64,000 nucleotides of DNA. It comes from Sphingopyxis yananensis. GTDB taxonomy: Bacteria > Pseudomonadota > Alphaproteobacteria > Sphingomonadales > Sphingomonadaceae. The stretch lies in the NCBI RefSeq assembly GCF_020687785.1, contig NZ_JAJEWI010000010.1, forward strand, positions 248,001 through 312,000, read 5' to 3'. The notes under the pieces were generated by a model that had not been told where the DNA came from, searched no databases, and was given only the letters and a program-made list of their open reading frames with translations. Shown here piece by piece: positions 7,143 through 16,905 of this stretch (position 1 is its first letter; each line of letters starts with the position of its first letter). The position numbers and the translations under genes were made by a program.

Positions 7143-8912
7143 CTACAGTCGATTCATTTTCAGCCAGTTGGGGTTGCCGAGCCACGCTTGCGTAAAGGCC
7201 GTGGATGCGGTGGCTGCGCCCACCATATCGCCAGTTGCCGCTTTGCTCATCGTCAATCCATAGAGCGCCCAGCCATTATGCGGAGTACGCCGCAAGATGT
7301 CGTCGAATGTCGCGGCGGCTTCGGCATATCGCTGGTCAAGAAATTGGGCCGCGCCCAAGGATTGGCGCACCGGATAATACCAATAGGCGGGTTCTTGATA
7401 GGGCAGGCTGTCTTCGACCGCGATGGCGGCGCGATAAAAATGCTCGGCCTGTGCATAATCACCCGCAAGGGCAGCAAAGCGACCGCGGGCGGCCGCTTCG
7501 GCGAGCGTCAGCAGGTCTGTGGCTGGCATGTCTTGCGCGATCATGTCGGTGAAGGCGCCGGATTGCGCGAGCGCGTGCATGGCGGAAATCTCTTGGTTGA
7601 ATGCTGCGCGGTCTTGTTGCTGGGCATAGGCAATTGCGCGGGCATAGTGGCGAATGGCCGCCGCATAGGGCAGTCGCCGATCTGGTTCGGGCATCGCCAA
7701 AATGGCACTGGGTTCCGCAAATTGTGCCATGGCCATATAGGGTGCAGCATCAATCGCCTGTATCCACGCTATTTTCCCAGACGTTTCGACGTCGAGCAAC
7801 AGGCGGAGGCGGGCCGCTTCTTGGATTGCCCTGTCCATATCGCCAGCCAGTTGGGCCGACGTCACAATGAAATGAACATTGTGGGGGTAATAGCCATAAC
7901 GCACGAGGCCATGATCGCCGGCGCTGCGGATAAAGGCTTCGTCCGCCCGCGCGGCCGCGCTGTTGACGCGAATGGAATCGGCATAGCGGCCACGCGCCTG
8001 ATAAATATGCGTGGGCATATGGACCAGATGGGCCGCGCTGGAAGGTGCGCCGCGTGATAGCCGATCCGCCGCCGCTTCTGCGCGGGCGGGGTCGCTGGCT
8101 TCATAAAGGTGGATTGCAAGGTGCCCCGCCTGAACATGGCTGGGGTTACGCGCCATCACCATGTCCACCAAACGGATCGCATCGGCGCTTCGCCCGACGG
8201 GGGTCTTTTTATCACTTTGCCAATAATTCCACGGGCTGGTGTCCATGGCGGCTTCGGCGGCCAGAACGGCTATATCATCATCTTGTGGAAAGTGATGCGC
8301 GAGGGCGATCATGGCATCGGCATATTGGGCATCGAGCAAGGCGCGGTCTGTATTTGGCTGCCGCGAATAGCGGTGGGCGGCAGCCTCGATTAGCCCAATC
8401 TCCATCGGTGACGCATATTGGCGCAGCATCATGGCGCGGTCCATCGCGTGAAGCGCGGCAGCGCGGTCGCGGTCATCCATCGCCGCGTTGATATTGGGAC
8501 CCAAGGCCACGGCTTCGCCCCACCAACATGCGGCGCAATTGGGGTCTAGGCGTTGGGCTTGGCGAAAGGATCGGACAGCACCAGCGTGGTTAAAACCATA
8601 GCTGAGCATCAGCCCTTGGTGAAAATAACGCCGTGCTTGGTCATTGGATGTTGTGACCGGAAATGACGATTTTATAAGGTCGGGGTAAAGGGGGATGGGG
8701 CGCATATCGGCGGCCGGTTCGGCAAATGTTGCGGCAAACGCAAGGACAGCGGGCGGCCCCGCCGCACCGCGCCTTGCGCCGCATAAAGGAGCGGAGACGA
8801 GTTCGATGAGCGGGGGAGGGCGCGTCGGCATCGGCTGGCGAGGGATGGCTGAAAAGCTAGTTGACGTCAGTCCGATACTGATGACGATGATGCTTTTTAT
8901 AGCATTGATCAT
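7143..8912 (-). CDS. Large TPR-repeat protein, probably exported
   Basis: A 589-residue helical protein. After a hydrophobic N-terminus (MINAIKSIIVISIGLTSTSF) and a low-complexity Pro/Ala stretch, TPR units begin near residue 100 (YFHQGLMLSYGFNHAGAVRSF, then CAACWWGEAVALGPNINAAM). They continue to the C-terminus (SLGAAQFLDQRYAEAAATFD). The family with the CxxCWWGEA signature is widespread in proteobacteria but has no assigned role. The ATG at 8912 gives the signal-like N-terminus; later starts would remove it. The gene ends 48 bp before the readable part of the integrase relic, so it may have arrived with, or been exposed by loss of, an integrated element. No functional partner is adjacent. 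Confidence 0.75.
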   Translation of the reverse strand: MINAIKSIIVISIGLTSTSFSAIPRQPMPTRPPPLIELVSAPLCGARRGAAGPPAVLAFAATFAEPAADMRPIPLYPDLIKSSFPVTTSNDQARRYFHQGLMLSYGFNHAGAVRSFRQAQRLDPNCAACWWGEAVALGPNINAAMDDRDRAAALHAMDRAMMLRQYASPMEIGLIEAAAHRYSRQPNTDRALLDAQYADAMIALAHHFPQDDDIAVLAAEAAMDTSPWNYWQSDKKTPVGRSADAIRLVDMVMARNPSHVQAGHLAIHLYEASDPARAEAAADRLSRGAPSSAAHLVHMPTHIYQARGRYADSIRVNSAAARADEAFIRSAGDHGLVRYGYYPHNVHFIVTSAQLAGDMDRAIQEAARLRLLLDVETSGKIAWIQAIDAAPYMAMAQFAEPSAILAMPEPDRRLPYAAAIRHYARAIAYAQQQDRAAFNQEISAMHALAQSGAFTDMIAQDMPATDLLTLAEAAARGRFAALAGDYAQAEHFYRAAIAVEDSLPYQEPAYWYYPVRQSLGAAQFLDQRYAEAAATFDDILRRTPHNGWALYGLTMSKAATGDMVGAATASTAFTQAWLGNPNWLKMNRL

Positions 8913-9073
8913 ATATCACCCGCTTGTCCGCATTTACTAAAAAGCATCTTGGGATGTGGATAATATTATCATGAAGTAAATCATGTCGCAATGATGCGAG
9001 TATTGGATTTTCTTTTCGGATTTTTAGTGTTTTTTCCGATTTTTTGAATGCCGATCGGGCATCTGTCGGAATG

Positions 9074-9111
9074 AAAAAGGCCCGCCAGTGACCGTGTCGC
9101 TGGCGGGCCTT
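9074..9111 (-). terminator. Rho-independent terminator of the MFS gene
   Basis: A perfect 12-bp stem (aaggcccgccag 9077-9088 with ctggcgggcctt 9100-9111) and an 11-nt loop lie just beyond the stop of the minus-strand transporter gene. Read on the minus strand, the stem ends in five T residues (complement of 9074-9078). Confidence 0.88.
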
Positions 9112-9132
9112 GGTGATCCTAGGATCGGTTTA

Positions 9133-10458
9133 TCAATCGATGGTGCTAGCCAGATTGCGGTTCAGCCACAGGGCGACCAACGTACCGACCGCGCCGGACA
9201 GCAGGTAACCACCAGCGGCCAGCAAGCCATATTGGCTGGACAGCCACAGGGCGATGAACGGCGCGAAGCCTGCACCGAATAGCCATGCCAAATCGGACGT
9301 CAGGGCCGATGCGGTATAGCGGTGACGCAGCACGAAATTGTTCGACAAAGCGCCCGACGCCTGACCAAAGGCCAGACCCAAGATGATGAAGCCAGCGATC
9401 ATGAACATGGCTTCGCCAGACTCGCCCGCATCCAACATGGTGGGAGCGAAGGCGCTGAATACCGCGATGGCGGCGGCCGTGGCACCCAGCACGGTACGGC
9501 GACCGAAGCGGTCAGCCAGCACGCCCGATGCGATGATGGCCACGACACCGATGGCGGCAGCGATGGTTTCGATCATCAAGAAGCGAGCAGGGCTTTCATC
9601 GGTGTAGAGATACACCCACGACAGCGGATAAACGGTGACCATGTGGAACATCGCAAAGCTTGCCAAGGGCGCGAAGGCACCGAAGACAATGATTTTCCAG
9701 TTGGTGCGGATGGTTTCGCTGAGCGGGGCAACTTCCAATTCGCGGGCTTCGAAAAGCGCTGAATATTCGGGCGTTACCACGATGCGCAGACGGGCGAACA
9801 GGGCAACAACGTTGATGGCAAAGGCCACGAAGAAGGGATAGCGCCAGCCCCAATTCAGAAAATCTTGCGCTGGAAGGGCAGAGATTAGGAACAGGAACAG
9901 CAAGCTGGCCACGATCAGGCCCAGCGGTGCGCCAAGCTGTGGGATCATGGCGTACCAGCCGCGCTTATGGGCGGGCGCGTTGACCGCGAGCAAGGAAGCG
10001 AGGCCGTCCCACGAACCGCCGAGCGCAATGCCTTGCAGGATACGGAAGGTCGCCAGCAGAATGGCAGCCCAGCCGCCAATCGAGGCATGGCCTGGCAGGA
10101 ATGAAATCGCGGCGGTTGCGCCGCCCAGCATGAACAGCGCAATCGTAAGCTTGGCGCCGCGCCCATATGCGCGGTCAACATAAGTGAAGATCGCGGTGCC
10201 AAAGGGGCGGGCGATAAAGGCAAGCGAGAAAATGGCAAAAGATGCCAGCGTGCCTTGCAGCGGGTCCATATAAGGAAAAATGAGCTGAGGAAAGATCAGC
10301 ACAGATGCAATGGCATAAACGAAGAAATCGAAAAATTCCGACGTTCGCCCAATGATAACGCCAATGGCGATTTCGGACGGCGCAATAGCATGGCTGTGGC
10401 CATGCATCTTGTTAGCGTCCCGTTCGTCCTGGATAGTGGGCACAGTATCTGCGGCCAT
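9133..10458 (-). CDS. MFS transporter, metabolite:H+ symporter (MHS) type
   Basis: A 441-residue integral membrane protein with about 12 hydrophobic segments. The first transmembrane region contains RTSEFFDFFVYAIAS, a hallmark of the metabolite:H+ symporter branch (ShiA, ProP, KgtP relatives). Between helices 2 and 3 lies a long loop, and a second MFS loop motif GVLADRFGRRTVLG follows helix 8. The ATG at 10458 is preferred over an open frame extending 30 codons upstream, because AGGA lies 11 nt before it and the upstream residues are not hydrophobic or conserved-looking. Substrates in this branch are organic acids, betaine or osmolytes; the sequence does not decide. It is divergent from cyoA. 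Confidence 0.87.
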   Translation of the reverse strand: MAADTVPTIQDERDANKMHGHSHAIAPSEIAIGVIIGRTSEFFDFFVYAIASVLIFPQLIFPYMDPLQGTLASFAIFSLAFIARPFGTAIFTYVDRAYGRGAKLTIALFMLGGATAAISFLPGHASIGGWAAILLATFRILQGIALGGSWDGLASLLAVNAPAHKRGWYAMIPQLGAPLGLIVASLLFLFLISALPAQDFLNWGWRYPFFVAFAINVVALFARLRIVVTPEYSALFEARELEVAPLSETIRTNWKIIVFGAFAPLASFAMFHMVTVYPLSWVYLYTDESPARFLMIETIAAAIGVVAIIASGVLADRFGRRTVLGATAAAIAVFSAFAPTMLDAGESGEAMFMIAGFIILGLAFGQASGALSNNFVLRHRYTASALTSDLAWLFGAGFAPFIALWLSSQYGLLAAGGYLLSGAVGTLVALWLNRNLASTID

Positions 10459-10567
10459 GATATATGTGGTCCTGAATCTAGCGGCCAGAATATGGCGCGA
10501 GTCGTATTTTAGGCCAATGGCCCATGGATGCCAATGCCACTGCGGCATATAGCACGTTCAAGGGATT

Positions 10568-10580
10568 GGACAAAATGTCC
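10568..10580. promoter_or_regulatory. Short palindrome in the cyoA / MFS divergent region
   Basis: The 13-mer GGAC-aaaat-GTCC sits 37 bp before the cyoA start, in the 159-bp region between two divergent genes. It could be an operator, but it does not match the published RegA or FNR consensus well. The downstream operon encodes its own redox regulator, so a RegA site somewhere in this interval is expected. Confidence 0.3.
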
Positions 10581-10617
10581 TATGTGCGTTGTGAGCCCGC
10601 CGTCCTAGGCGCAATCT

Positions 10618-11811
10618 ATGCTTAGCCAGCTTTCCAAAACTCATGCCCGACTTCGGCTTTTGCCGCTCGTGGCTGCTTCGCTGCCGCTACTTTCCGGTTG
10701 CGGTTTGGTTGTCCTTGAACCTGCCGGTGACGTTGCTCAGCAGCAGGGCGATCTGATCGTCCTGTCGACCATGCTGATGCTGTTGGTCATCGTGCCAGTG
10801 ATGTTGCTTACCATTTATTTTGCTTGGCGTTATCGCCAGAAAAATAAGCAAGCGACCTATAAGCCCGATTGGGACCATTCAACACAGCTTGAATTGGTCA
10901 TTTGGGCTGCTCCTTTGCTGATTATCATTTGCTTGGGTGCCGTGACTTGGGTCTCGACGCACTTGCTTGATCCTTATCGTCCGCTTGCGCGCACAGCGCC
11001 CGGCCAGCCGGTTGCGGAAGATGTGAAGCCTTTGGAAGTGAATGTCGTCGCGCTCGATTGGAAATGGTTGTTCATTTACCCCGAGCAAGGCGTTGCGACG
11101 GTGAACGAATTTGCGGCCCCAGTGGATCGTCCGATCCGTTTCCGCATTTCGGCTTCGTCGGTCATGAATAGCTTTTATATTCCGGCCCTTGCGGGTCAGG
11201 TTTATGCCATGCCTGGCATGGAAACAAAGCTGCATGGCGTATTCAACAAGACGGGCGAATTTGAAGGTTTCTCTGCCAACTATTCCGGCGCAGGTTTTTC
11301 CAACATGCGTTTTGCTGCCAAGAGCCTGTCTGCCGCTGATTTTGATCAGTGGGTGGCCAAGGTAAAAGGCGGTCAGGAAGGCACGCTGGACCGTATGGCC
11401 TATTTGAAGCTGGAAACGCCCAGCGAAAAAGAGCCTGCGCGCCACTTTGCTTCGGTTGAACCGAATATCTTTGATGCGATTGTGAACATGTGTGTCGAAC
11501 CCGGCAAAATGTGTGCGCATGATATGATGTCCATCGACGCCAAGGGCGGCGCTGGCATTGCAGGCATCCAGAATGTTCGCGAAGTGACCTATGACAAGCT
11601 TGCCGCTCGCGGCACGGGCGATTTTGCCCGTTGGTCGGTTCGTTATGTTGCGGCGCTTTGCTCGTCGCCGCTGATGAGCACCAATGCTGGTCCAGATGCG
11701 ACCCCCGTTAACCCTGCGCCGCTGAGCGGTGCGGGACTTCCGCGCCCTGATGCAGCACCGCAAAAAACCGCCCTAGCGGTACCGGCTGCTGTCACTGGCA
11801 CGATCTCCTGA
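10618..11811 (+). CDS. cyoA: Cytochrome bo3 quinol oxidase subunit II
   Basis: A 397-residue subunit II of a heme-copper terminal oxidase. An N-terminal lipobox (LLSGC, Cys28) follows a signal sequence. Two transmembrane helices follow (about residues 46-66 and 90-115), then a periplasmic cupredoxin domain containing [16 protein letters not shown] and [24 protein letters not shown]. The CuA-binding Cys/His/Met set is missing, which separates quinol oxidases from cytochrome c oxidases. A Pro/Ala-rich tail of about 50 residues follows. First gene of the cyoABCD-SURF1-regB-regA operon; cyoB starts 16 bp later. Confidence 0.95.
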   Translation: MLSQLSKTHARLRLLPLVAASLPLLSGCGLVVLEPAGDVAQQQGDLIVLSTMLMLLVIVPVMLLTIYFAWRYRQKNKQATYKPDWDHSTQLELVIWAAPLLIIICLGAVTWVSTHLLDPYRPLARTAPGQPVAEDVKPLEVNVVALDWKWLFIYPEQGVATVNEFAAPVDRPIRFRISASSVMNSFYIPALAGQVYAMPGMETKLHGVFNKTGEFEGFSANYSGAGFSNMRFAAKSLSAADFDQWVAKVKGGQEGTLDRMAYLKLETPSEKEPARHFASVEPNIFDAIVNMCVEPGKMCAHDMMSIDAKGGAGIAGIQNVREVTYDKLAARGTGDFARWSVRYVAALCSSPLMSTNAGPDATPVNPAPLSGAGLPRPDAAPQKTALAVPAAVTGTIS

Positions 11812-11827
11812 GACGATCGAGACTATC

Positions 11828-13840
11828 ATGGCTTCTACCTTACCAACTGAAACACACCCAATATTGGGTAAGCTCTCTATGAGCGCGTTTCCACTCCATG
11901 AACCGATCGTGGTCGCTACCTTTGTAGCGGTCGTGCTCGGTGGACTTGGCGTGGTGGCGTTACTGACCAAGTTTAAACTTTGGGGTTATTTGTGGAAAGA
12001 GTGGTTCACCACTGTTGACCATAAACGCATCGGTATCATGTATATGATATTGGGCCTGATCATGTTTTTGCGCGGCTTTGCCGACGCGATCATGATGCGC
12101 ATCCAACAAGCCATCGCCTTTAACGGGTCCGAAGGCTATTTGAACGCGCACCATTATGACCAGATTTTCACCGCCCATGGTGTGATCATGATCTTCTTTG
12201 TGGCGATGCCGTTCATCACAGGTTTGATGAACTATTTGGTGCCGCTTCAAATTGGCGCGCGTGACGTTAGCTTTCCTTTCCTGAATAACTTCAGCTTTTG
12301 GATGACCACGGCTGGTGCGGTTCTGGTGATGATTTCGCTGTTCGTCGGTGAATTTGCGCAGACCGGCTGGCTGGCTTATCCGCCGCTGTCGGGTTCAACC
12401 TATAGCCCCAATGTCGGCGTCGATTATTATATCTGGGCGCTGCAAATTGCCGGTGTTGGTACCACATTGTCGGGTATCAACCTGATCGTCACCATCCTGA
12501 AGCTGCGCGCTCCGGGTATGGGCTTGATGAAAATGCCAGTCTTCACCTGGACCAGCCTTTGCGCCAACGTCCTGATTGTCGCCTCTTTCCCCGTTCTGAC
12601 GGCTGTGTTGGCCTTGCTGACGCTGGACCGTTATGTCGGCACCAACTTCTTTACCAATGATCTCGGCGGTTCGCCGATGATGTATATCAACCTGATCTGG
12701 ATCTGGGGTCACCCAGAAGTTTACATCCTGATCTTGCCTTTGTTCGGCGTTTTCTCGGAAGTCGCTTCGACTTTCTCGGGCAAGCGTTTGTTCGGTTACA
12801 CGTCGATGGTTTATGCGACCATCTGCATCACCATCCTGTCCTATTTGGTGTGGTTGCACCACTTCTTCACCATGGGTTCGGGTGCCAGCGTCAACAGCTT
12901 CTTTGGCATTGCGACGATGGTGATTTCGATCCCGACGGGCGCCAAATTGTTCAACTGGTTGTTCACCATGTATCGGGGCCGTATTCGTTACGAACTGCCG
13001 ATGATGTGGACGATCGCGTTCATGCTGACCTTTGTTATCGGTGGTATGACCGGCGTGTTGCTGGCTGTTCCTCCGGCTGACTTTGTGCTGCATAACAGCC
13101 TGTTCCTGATTGCTCACTTCCATAATGTGATCATCGGCGGCGTGCTCTTTGGCTTGTTCGCGGCGATCAATTTCTGGTGGCCAAAAGCCTTTGGTTACAA
13201 GTTGGACGTGTTCTGGGGCAAAATCAGCTTCTGGTGCTGGGTTGTCGGTTTCTGGATGGCGTTCATGCCCTTGTATATCTTGGGTCTGATGGGCGTAACA
13301 CGTCGTATGCGCGTGTTCGATGATCCAAGCTTGCAAATCTGGTTCGTGGTCGCCGGTATTGGCGCGGCGATTTTGGCCGTGGGCGTTGCTGCGATGCTTG
13401 TTCAGTTCGCTGTCAGCATCTGGCGCCGCAAGGAATTGCGCGATGAAACGGGTGATCCGTGGAATGGCCGCACGCTGGAATGGGCGACCAGTTCGCCGCC
13501 GCCAGATTATAACTTCGCCTTCACGCCCAACATCCGCGATCTGGATGCATGGCATGATATGAAGCAATCGGGCGCGCAGCGTCACACCAGCGGGTTCAAG
13601 GATATTCACATGCCCAGCAACACGGGCACAGGTATCATCCTGTCGGGTCTGTGCTTGGTGATGGGTTTCGCCTTGATCTGGCACATTTGGTGGCTTGCTG
13701 CTGGCAGCTTTGCGGCTGTGATCGCAGGGGCAATCTATCACACCTTCAACTATAAGCGTGATTTCTACATTTCCGCGACCACGGTCACGGAAACAGAAGA
13801 TGCGCGGACCCGCCAATTGGCGGATGCTGCGGGAGCCTGA
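11828..13840 (+). CDS. cyoB: Cytochrome bo3 quinol oxidase subunit I
   Basis: A 670-residue catalytic subunit carrying heme and the binuclear heme-CuB centre, which reduces O2 and pumps protons. The [13 protein letters not shown] segment provides the CuB histidine-tyrosine pair, and WLHHFF supplies the two adjacent CuB histidines. The C-terminal region HFHNVIIGG holds heme ligands. About 15 hydrophobic helices are seen, more than the 12 of aa3-type subunit I, as is usual for CyoB. The stop codon overlaps the cyoC start (TGATG), indicating translational coupling. Confidence 0.97.
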   Translation: MASTLPTETHPILGKLSMSAFPLHEPIVVATFVAVVLGGLGVVALLTKFKLWGYLWKEWFTTVDHKRIGIMYMILGLIMFLRGFADAIMMRIQQAIAFNGSEGYLNAHHYDQIFTAHGVIMIFFVAMPFITGLMNYLVPLQIGARDVSFPFLNNFSFWMTTAGAVLVMISLFVGEFAQTGWLAYPPLSGSTYSPNVGVDYYIWALQIAGVGTTLSGINLIVTILKLRAPGMGLMKMPVFTWTSLCANVLIVASFPVLTAVLALLTLDRYVGTNFFTNDLGGSPMMYINLIWIWGHPEVYILILPLFGVFSEVASTFSGKRLFGYTSMVYATICITILSYLVWLHHFFTMGSGASVNSFFGIATMVISIPTGAKLFNWLFTMYRGRIRYELPMMWTIAFMLTFVIGGMTGVLLAVPPADFVLHNSLFLIAHFHNVIIGGVLFGLFAAINFWWPKAFGYKLDVFWGKISFWCWVVGFWMAFMPLYILGLMGVTRRMRVFDDPSLQIWFVVAGIGAAILAVGVAAMLVQFAVSIWRRKELRDETGDPWNGRTLEWATSSPPPDYNFAFTPNIRDLDAWHDMKQSGAQRHTSGFKDIHMPSNTGTGIILSGLCLVMGFALIWHIWWLAAGSFAAVIAGAIYHTFNYKRDFYISATTVTETEDARTRQLADAAGA

Positions 13841-14478
13841 TGATGACGACTGTTACTGCTGATCATAAGGCTGGGGACGGCACGTTCGACTTTTATCCAA
13901 CAGAAGAACACCACCATCCCGAAGGCCACAGCACCATGTTGGGGTTCTGGATTTATCTGATGAGCGACTGTCTCATCTTTGCGATCCTTTTTGCCTGCTA
14001 TGCGGTTCTCGGTGGCAATTATGCCGCCGGGCCCGCGCCCAAGGATTTGTTCGACCTGAATTTGATCGCGATCAACACCGCGATGCTGCTGTTCTCGTCG
14101 ATCACCTATGGCTTTGCTTTGCTGCAAATGCAGAAGGGCAGTGTGAAGGGCACCCAGTTGTGGTTGGCTATCACCGGCTTGTTCGGTCTGGCCTTCCTCG
14201 CCATTGAAATTTACGAATTTCAGCATTTGATCCATTTGGGTGCGACGCCGCAGCGCAGCGCATTCTTGTCGGCCTTCTTTACGTTGGTTGGCACGCACGG
14301 CTTGCACGTGACCTTTGGCCTGATTTGGCTGGTGACGTTGCTGGTGCAGTTGAACAAGCATGGCCTGGTTGCGGCAAATAAGCGCCGCGTGATGTGCCTG
14401 TCGATGTTCTGGCACTTCTTGGACGTGATCTGGATCGGTGTGTTCACCGTTGTTTATCTGATGGGAGTGTTGCAGTGA
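13840..14478 (+). CDS. cyoC: Cytochrome bo3 quinol oxidase subunit III
   Basis: A 212-residue membrane subunit with five hydrophobic segments, as in CyoC, which has fewer helices than long subunit III of aa3 oxidases. Typical stretches are LGFWIYLMSDCLIFAILFA near the start, GTHGLHVTFGLIWL in the fourth helix and FWHFLDVIWIGVF near the end. Two adjacent ATG codons (13840 and 13843) are available. The start overlaps the cyoB stop and the stop overlaps the GTG start of cyoD by four bases, so the order cyoBCD is tightly coupled. Confidence 0.95.
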   Translation: MMTTVTADHKAGDGTFDFYPTEEHHHPEGHSTMLGFWIYLMSDCLIFAILFACYAVLGGNYAAGPAPKDLFDLNLIAINTAMLLFSSITYGFALLQMQKGSVKGTQLWLAITGLFGLAFLAIEIYEFQHLIHLGATPQRSAFLSAFFTLVGTHGLHVTFGLIWLVTLLVQLNKHGLVAANKRRVMCLSMFWHFLDVIWIGVFTVVYLMGVLQ

Positions 14479-14867
14479 GCCACGACACGCACCATGACGG
14501 TCACGGGCATAATGAAATCGAAATGCCCCACGCAACCATGCGTGATTATGTGATCGGCTTTATCTTGGCCGTTATTTTGACGGTCATTCCGTTCTGGCTG
14601 GTGATGAACCGCCCGCTGGAAACCGGACCGACGGTTGCAATCATTGCGATTTTTGCCGTGGTGCAAGTTGTGGTCCATATGGTCTACTTCCTGCATATGT
14701 CACCCAAGTCCGAGGGCGGCTGGTCGTTCACGACGCTGATCTTTACCTTGATCGTCGTTGTGATCATGCTGGCTGGTTCTTTGTGGGTGATGAGCCATTT
14801 GCATAGCAATATGATGCCAATGGCCCATGATGCGGCAGAACCTGCCGCCATAGGCCAAGTTATATGA
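14475..14867 (+). CDS. cyoD: Cytochrome bo3 quinol oxidase subunit IV
   Basis: A 130-residue small subunit with three transmembrane helices, thought to help assemble the CuB centre. I place the start at the GTG at 14475, which overlaps the cyoC stop (GTGA). This gives a His-rich hydrophilic N-terminus (SHDTHHDGHGHNEIEMPH) followed by the family-typical YVIGFILAVILTVIPFWLVM and VHMVYFLHM. A longer open frame reaching back to 14394 would only translate cyoC sequence in the wrong frame. The stop overlaps the SURF1 start by four bases. Confidence 0.93.
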   Translation: MSHDTHHDGHGHNEIEMPHATMRDYVIGFILAVILTVIPFWLVMNRPLETGPTVAIIAIFAVVQVVVHMVYFLHMSPKSEGGWSFTTLIFTLIVVVIMLAGSLWVMSHLHSNMMPMAHDAAEPAAIGQVI

Positions 14868-15586
14868 CTCTGCTGCGCCGCTTGGGACTTCCCCTTGCGG
14901 CGCTGCTCCTTGCCTTTGGCCTGATTGGACTGGGGGTGTGGCAGGTTCAGCGGTTGGCGTGGAAACAACATCTCATCGCCGCCGTTGACAGCCGAAAAGA
15001 TGCAGCGCCCATAAGCGCCGCCGGCCCTGATCAATGGGCTACCCTTTCCCCCGAACAAGATGTTTATCGCCGTGTGACCGCCACCGGTGTCTTTCGGCAC
15101 GACCAAAGTGTGCTGGTTCAAGCCGTCACCGAAAGGGGCGGCGGATTTTGGGTGATGACCCCGCTGGATATTGGCCGCTATCGGATTTTCATCAATCGTG
15201 GCTTTGTGCCGCCGGAAAAAGCCAAGCCTGCGTCGCGGGCGGAAGGCGACGTGACAGATACTGTCACCGTGACAGGCCTGATGCGCTTTAGCGAACCCAA
15301 GGGTGGTTTCTTGCGCGACAATGACCCCGCAGCAGACCGTTGGTTTTCGCGGGACATTGCGGCCATGGCCAAGGCCAAGGCTGTGACCCATGCCGCGCCT
15401 TATTTTATCGACGCCGATGCTACGCCCAATGCTGGCGGCTATCCGATTGGCGGCATGACGGTGGTGACATTCACCAACAATCATTTGGTATATGCGCTGA
15501 CATGGTTTGGGCTGGCGGGCATCGCTTTCTTCTTTGCGTGGATGTTATGGCGCTCTCCGCGCCGACAGGATAATGTCCATAAATGA
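14864..15586 (+). CDS. SURF1 family oxidase assembly protein
   Basis: A 240-residue protein with the SURF1 layout: one transmembrane helix at each end (about residues 9-27 and 210-230) enclosing a periplasmic domain. Family motifs are visible: GLGVWQVQRLAWK after helix 1, FINRGFVP in the middle and NNHLVYALTWFGLA before the last helix. SURF1 proteins help insert heme into heme-copper oxidases, so its place straight after cyoD implies a role in bo3 maturation. Notably no cyoE (heme O synthase) follows in the operon. Both ends overlap neighbours in ATGA form. Confidence 0.92.
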   Translation: MTLLRRLGLPLAALLLAFGLIGLGVWQVQRLAWKQHLIAAVDSRKDAAPISAAGPDQWATLSPEQDVYRRVTATGVFRHDQSVLVQAVTERGGGFWVMTPLDIGRYRIFINRGFVPPEKAKPASRAEGDVTDTVTVTGLMRFSEPKGGFLRDNDPAADRWFSRDIAAMAKAKAVTHAAPYFIDADATPNAGGYPIGGMTVVTFTNNHLVYALTWFGLAGIAFFFAWMLWRSPRRQDNVHK

Positions 15587-16905
15587 CGCCGACTTTGCCC
15601 CTGACCCTCTCCTTACCCGAAGCCCATGCCGGACGGCGCAACATGCGCCTACTCATTCAGCTTCGTTGGTTGGCGGTTGGGGGGCAGTTGGTCACCATTG
15701 CTGTGGTGACAGGGGCGATGGGCGTGGGGCTGGTGTTGATGCCCTTGTTCATCGCCATTGCTTTGTTGATAACGGTCAATCTGGCCAGCCGCGTGTTGCT
15801 GCGGCGCGACCGTGTGGTGACGAATTTTGAATTAACCGGCGCCTTATTGTTCGATGTCGGGGCGCTGACGTGGCAATTGCAATATAGCGGCGGTTTGGCC
15901 AACCCCTTTGCCATGCTGTTTTTGATGCAGGTGGTGCTGGGGGCCATGCTGCTGACGCCGCGATCGGCGTGGATGATCTTTGCCTCGACCCTAGCGGCCT
16001 TGGCATTATTGACGTTGAACCCCGTCCCGTTGCAACTGCCGCCGCGCTATGTCCATGATCCCTTGTCGCTTTATTTGCTCGGCAGTTTGATCTGCTTTGT
16101 GGTCATCGCCTCTTTGCTGATTACCTTGGTGATGCAAATTAGCAAAAATTTGCGCGACCGTGACGAAGCTTTGGCGGGCGAACGTCAGCGCGCATCCGAA
16201 GAAGATCATATTGTGCGGCTGGGTCTGCTGGCATCGGGCGCGGCGCATGAATTGGGTACGCCCTTATCGACCCTGTCGGTGTTGATCCGTGATTGGAAAG
16301 ATTTGCCGATAATCGAAGGGGATAGCGAGCTTCAGCAAGATTTGGCGGATATGGACATTGCGGTCAAACGCTGTAAGACCATCGTTAGCAGCATTTTAAT
16401 GTCTGCTGGGGAAGCACGCGGAGAGGCAACCCAATTAACCACCATGCGGGCTTTTTTAGCCGAAGTGGTGGATGTGTCACGGGCAGGGCGACTGACGGGC
16501 ACGTTGGAATTCGACGATCAATTTGGCGACGATGTGCCGATCGTATCCGATCTGGCCCTGCGTCAGGTTATTGGGAATGTGATGGACAATGCGGCAGAGG
16601 TGTCGCCTGATTGGATCAGACTGACAGCCTATCGGGAAGGGGCGATTGCGGTGATTGAAATCGCGGACAAAGGCCCCGGATTTAGCGAACGGATTATGAA
16701 GAATTTTGGCAAGCCTTATCACAGCACCAAGGGGCGTGATGGCGGCGGTTTGGGGTTGTTTTTGTTGGTGAATGTTCTGCGCAAATTGGGCGGTGAAGCC
16801 AGCGTCAGCAACCGCCCCGAAGGCGGGGCGTTGGTGCGAATTTTCTTGCCGATCAAGGCTTTGGCGCAAAAAGCGCAAATGCCTAGCAACCGAGGGATGG
16901 TATGA
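15583..16905 (+). CDS. regB: Redox-sensing histidine kinase, RegB/PrrB/ActS type
   Basis: A 440-residue membrane kinase. The N-terminal half has about six transmembrane helices and contains GGLANPF, matching the quinone-binding GGxxNPF heptapeptide of RegB. The dimerisation domain has His222 in GAAHELGTPLSTL, the RegB-type H-box, and Cys264 in VKRCKTIV corresponds to the redox-active cysteine of Rhodobacter RegB. The ATPase domain shows N (NVMDNAAE), DKGPGFS and GGGLGLFL boxes. It overlaps SURF1 upstream and regA downstream by four bases each, so it is made together with the quinol oxidase. Assignment as a quinone/redox sensor is by motif homology. Confidence 0.93.
   Translation: MTPTLPLTLSLPEAHAGRRNMRLLIQLRWLAVGGQLVTIAVVTGAMGVGLVLMPLFIAIALLITVNLASRVLLRRDRVVTNFELTGALLFDVGALTWQLQYSGGLANPFAMLFLMQVVLGAMLLTPRSAWMIFASTLAALALLTLNPVPLQLPPRYVHDPLSLYLLGSLICFVVIASLLITLVMQISKNLRDRDEALAGERQRASEEDHIVRLGLLASGAAHELGTPLSTLSVLIRDWKDLPIIEGDSELQQDLADMDIAVKRCKTIVSSILMSAGEARGEATQLTTMRAFLAEVVDVSRAGRLTGTLEFDDQFGDDVPIVSDLALRQVIGNVMDNAAEVSPDWIRLTAYREGAIAVIEIADKGPGFSERIMKNFGKPYHSTKGRDGGGLGLFLLVNVLRKLGGEASVSNRPEGGALVRIFLPIKALAQKAQMPSNRGMV

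Noticed and set aside
6838-7185. 115-codon minus-strand frame after the tRNA
   Set aside because: Only its middle matches an integrase element; the full relic needs three frames, so it is not a functional gene.
6664-10458. Second attachment site copying the tRNA-Met 3' end
   Set aside because: I could not find a repeat of the tRNA 3' end by eye in the flanking sequence, so no element boundaries are claimed.
12395-13816. 473-codon minus-strand frame opposite cyoB
   Set aside because: Its polar, His/Gln/Arg-rich translation is the mirror of membrane helices; cyoB motifs on the plus strand are complete.
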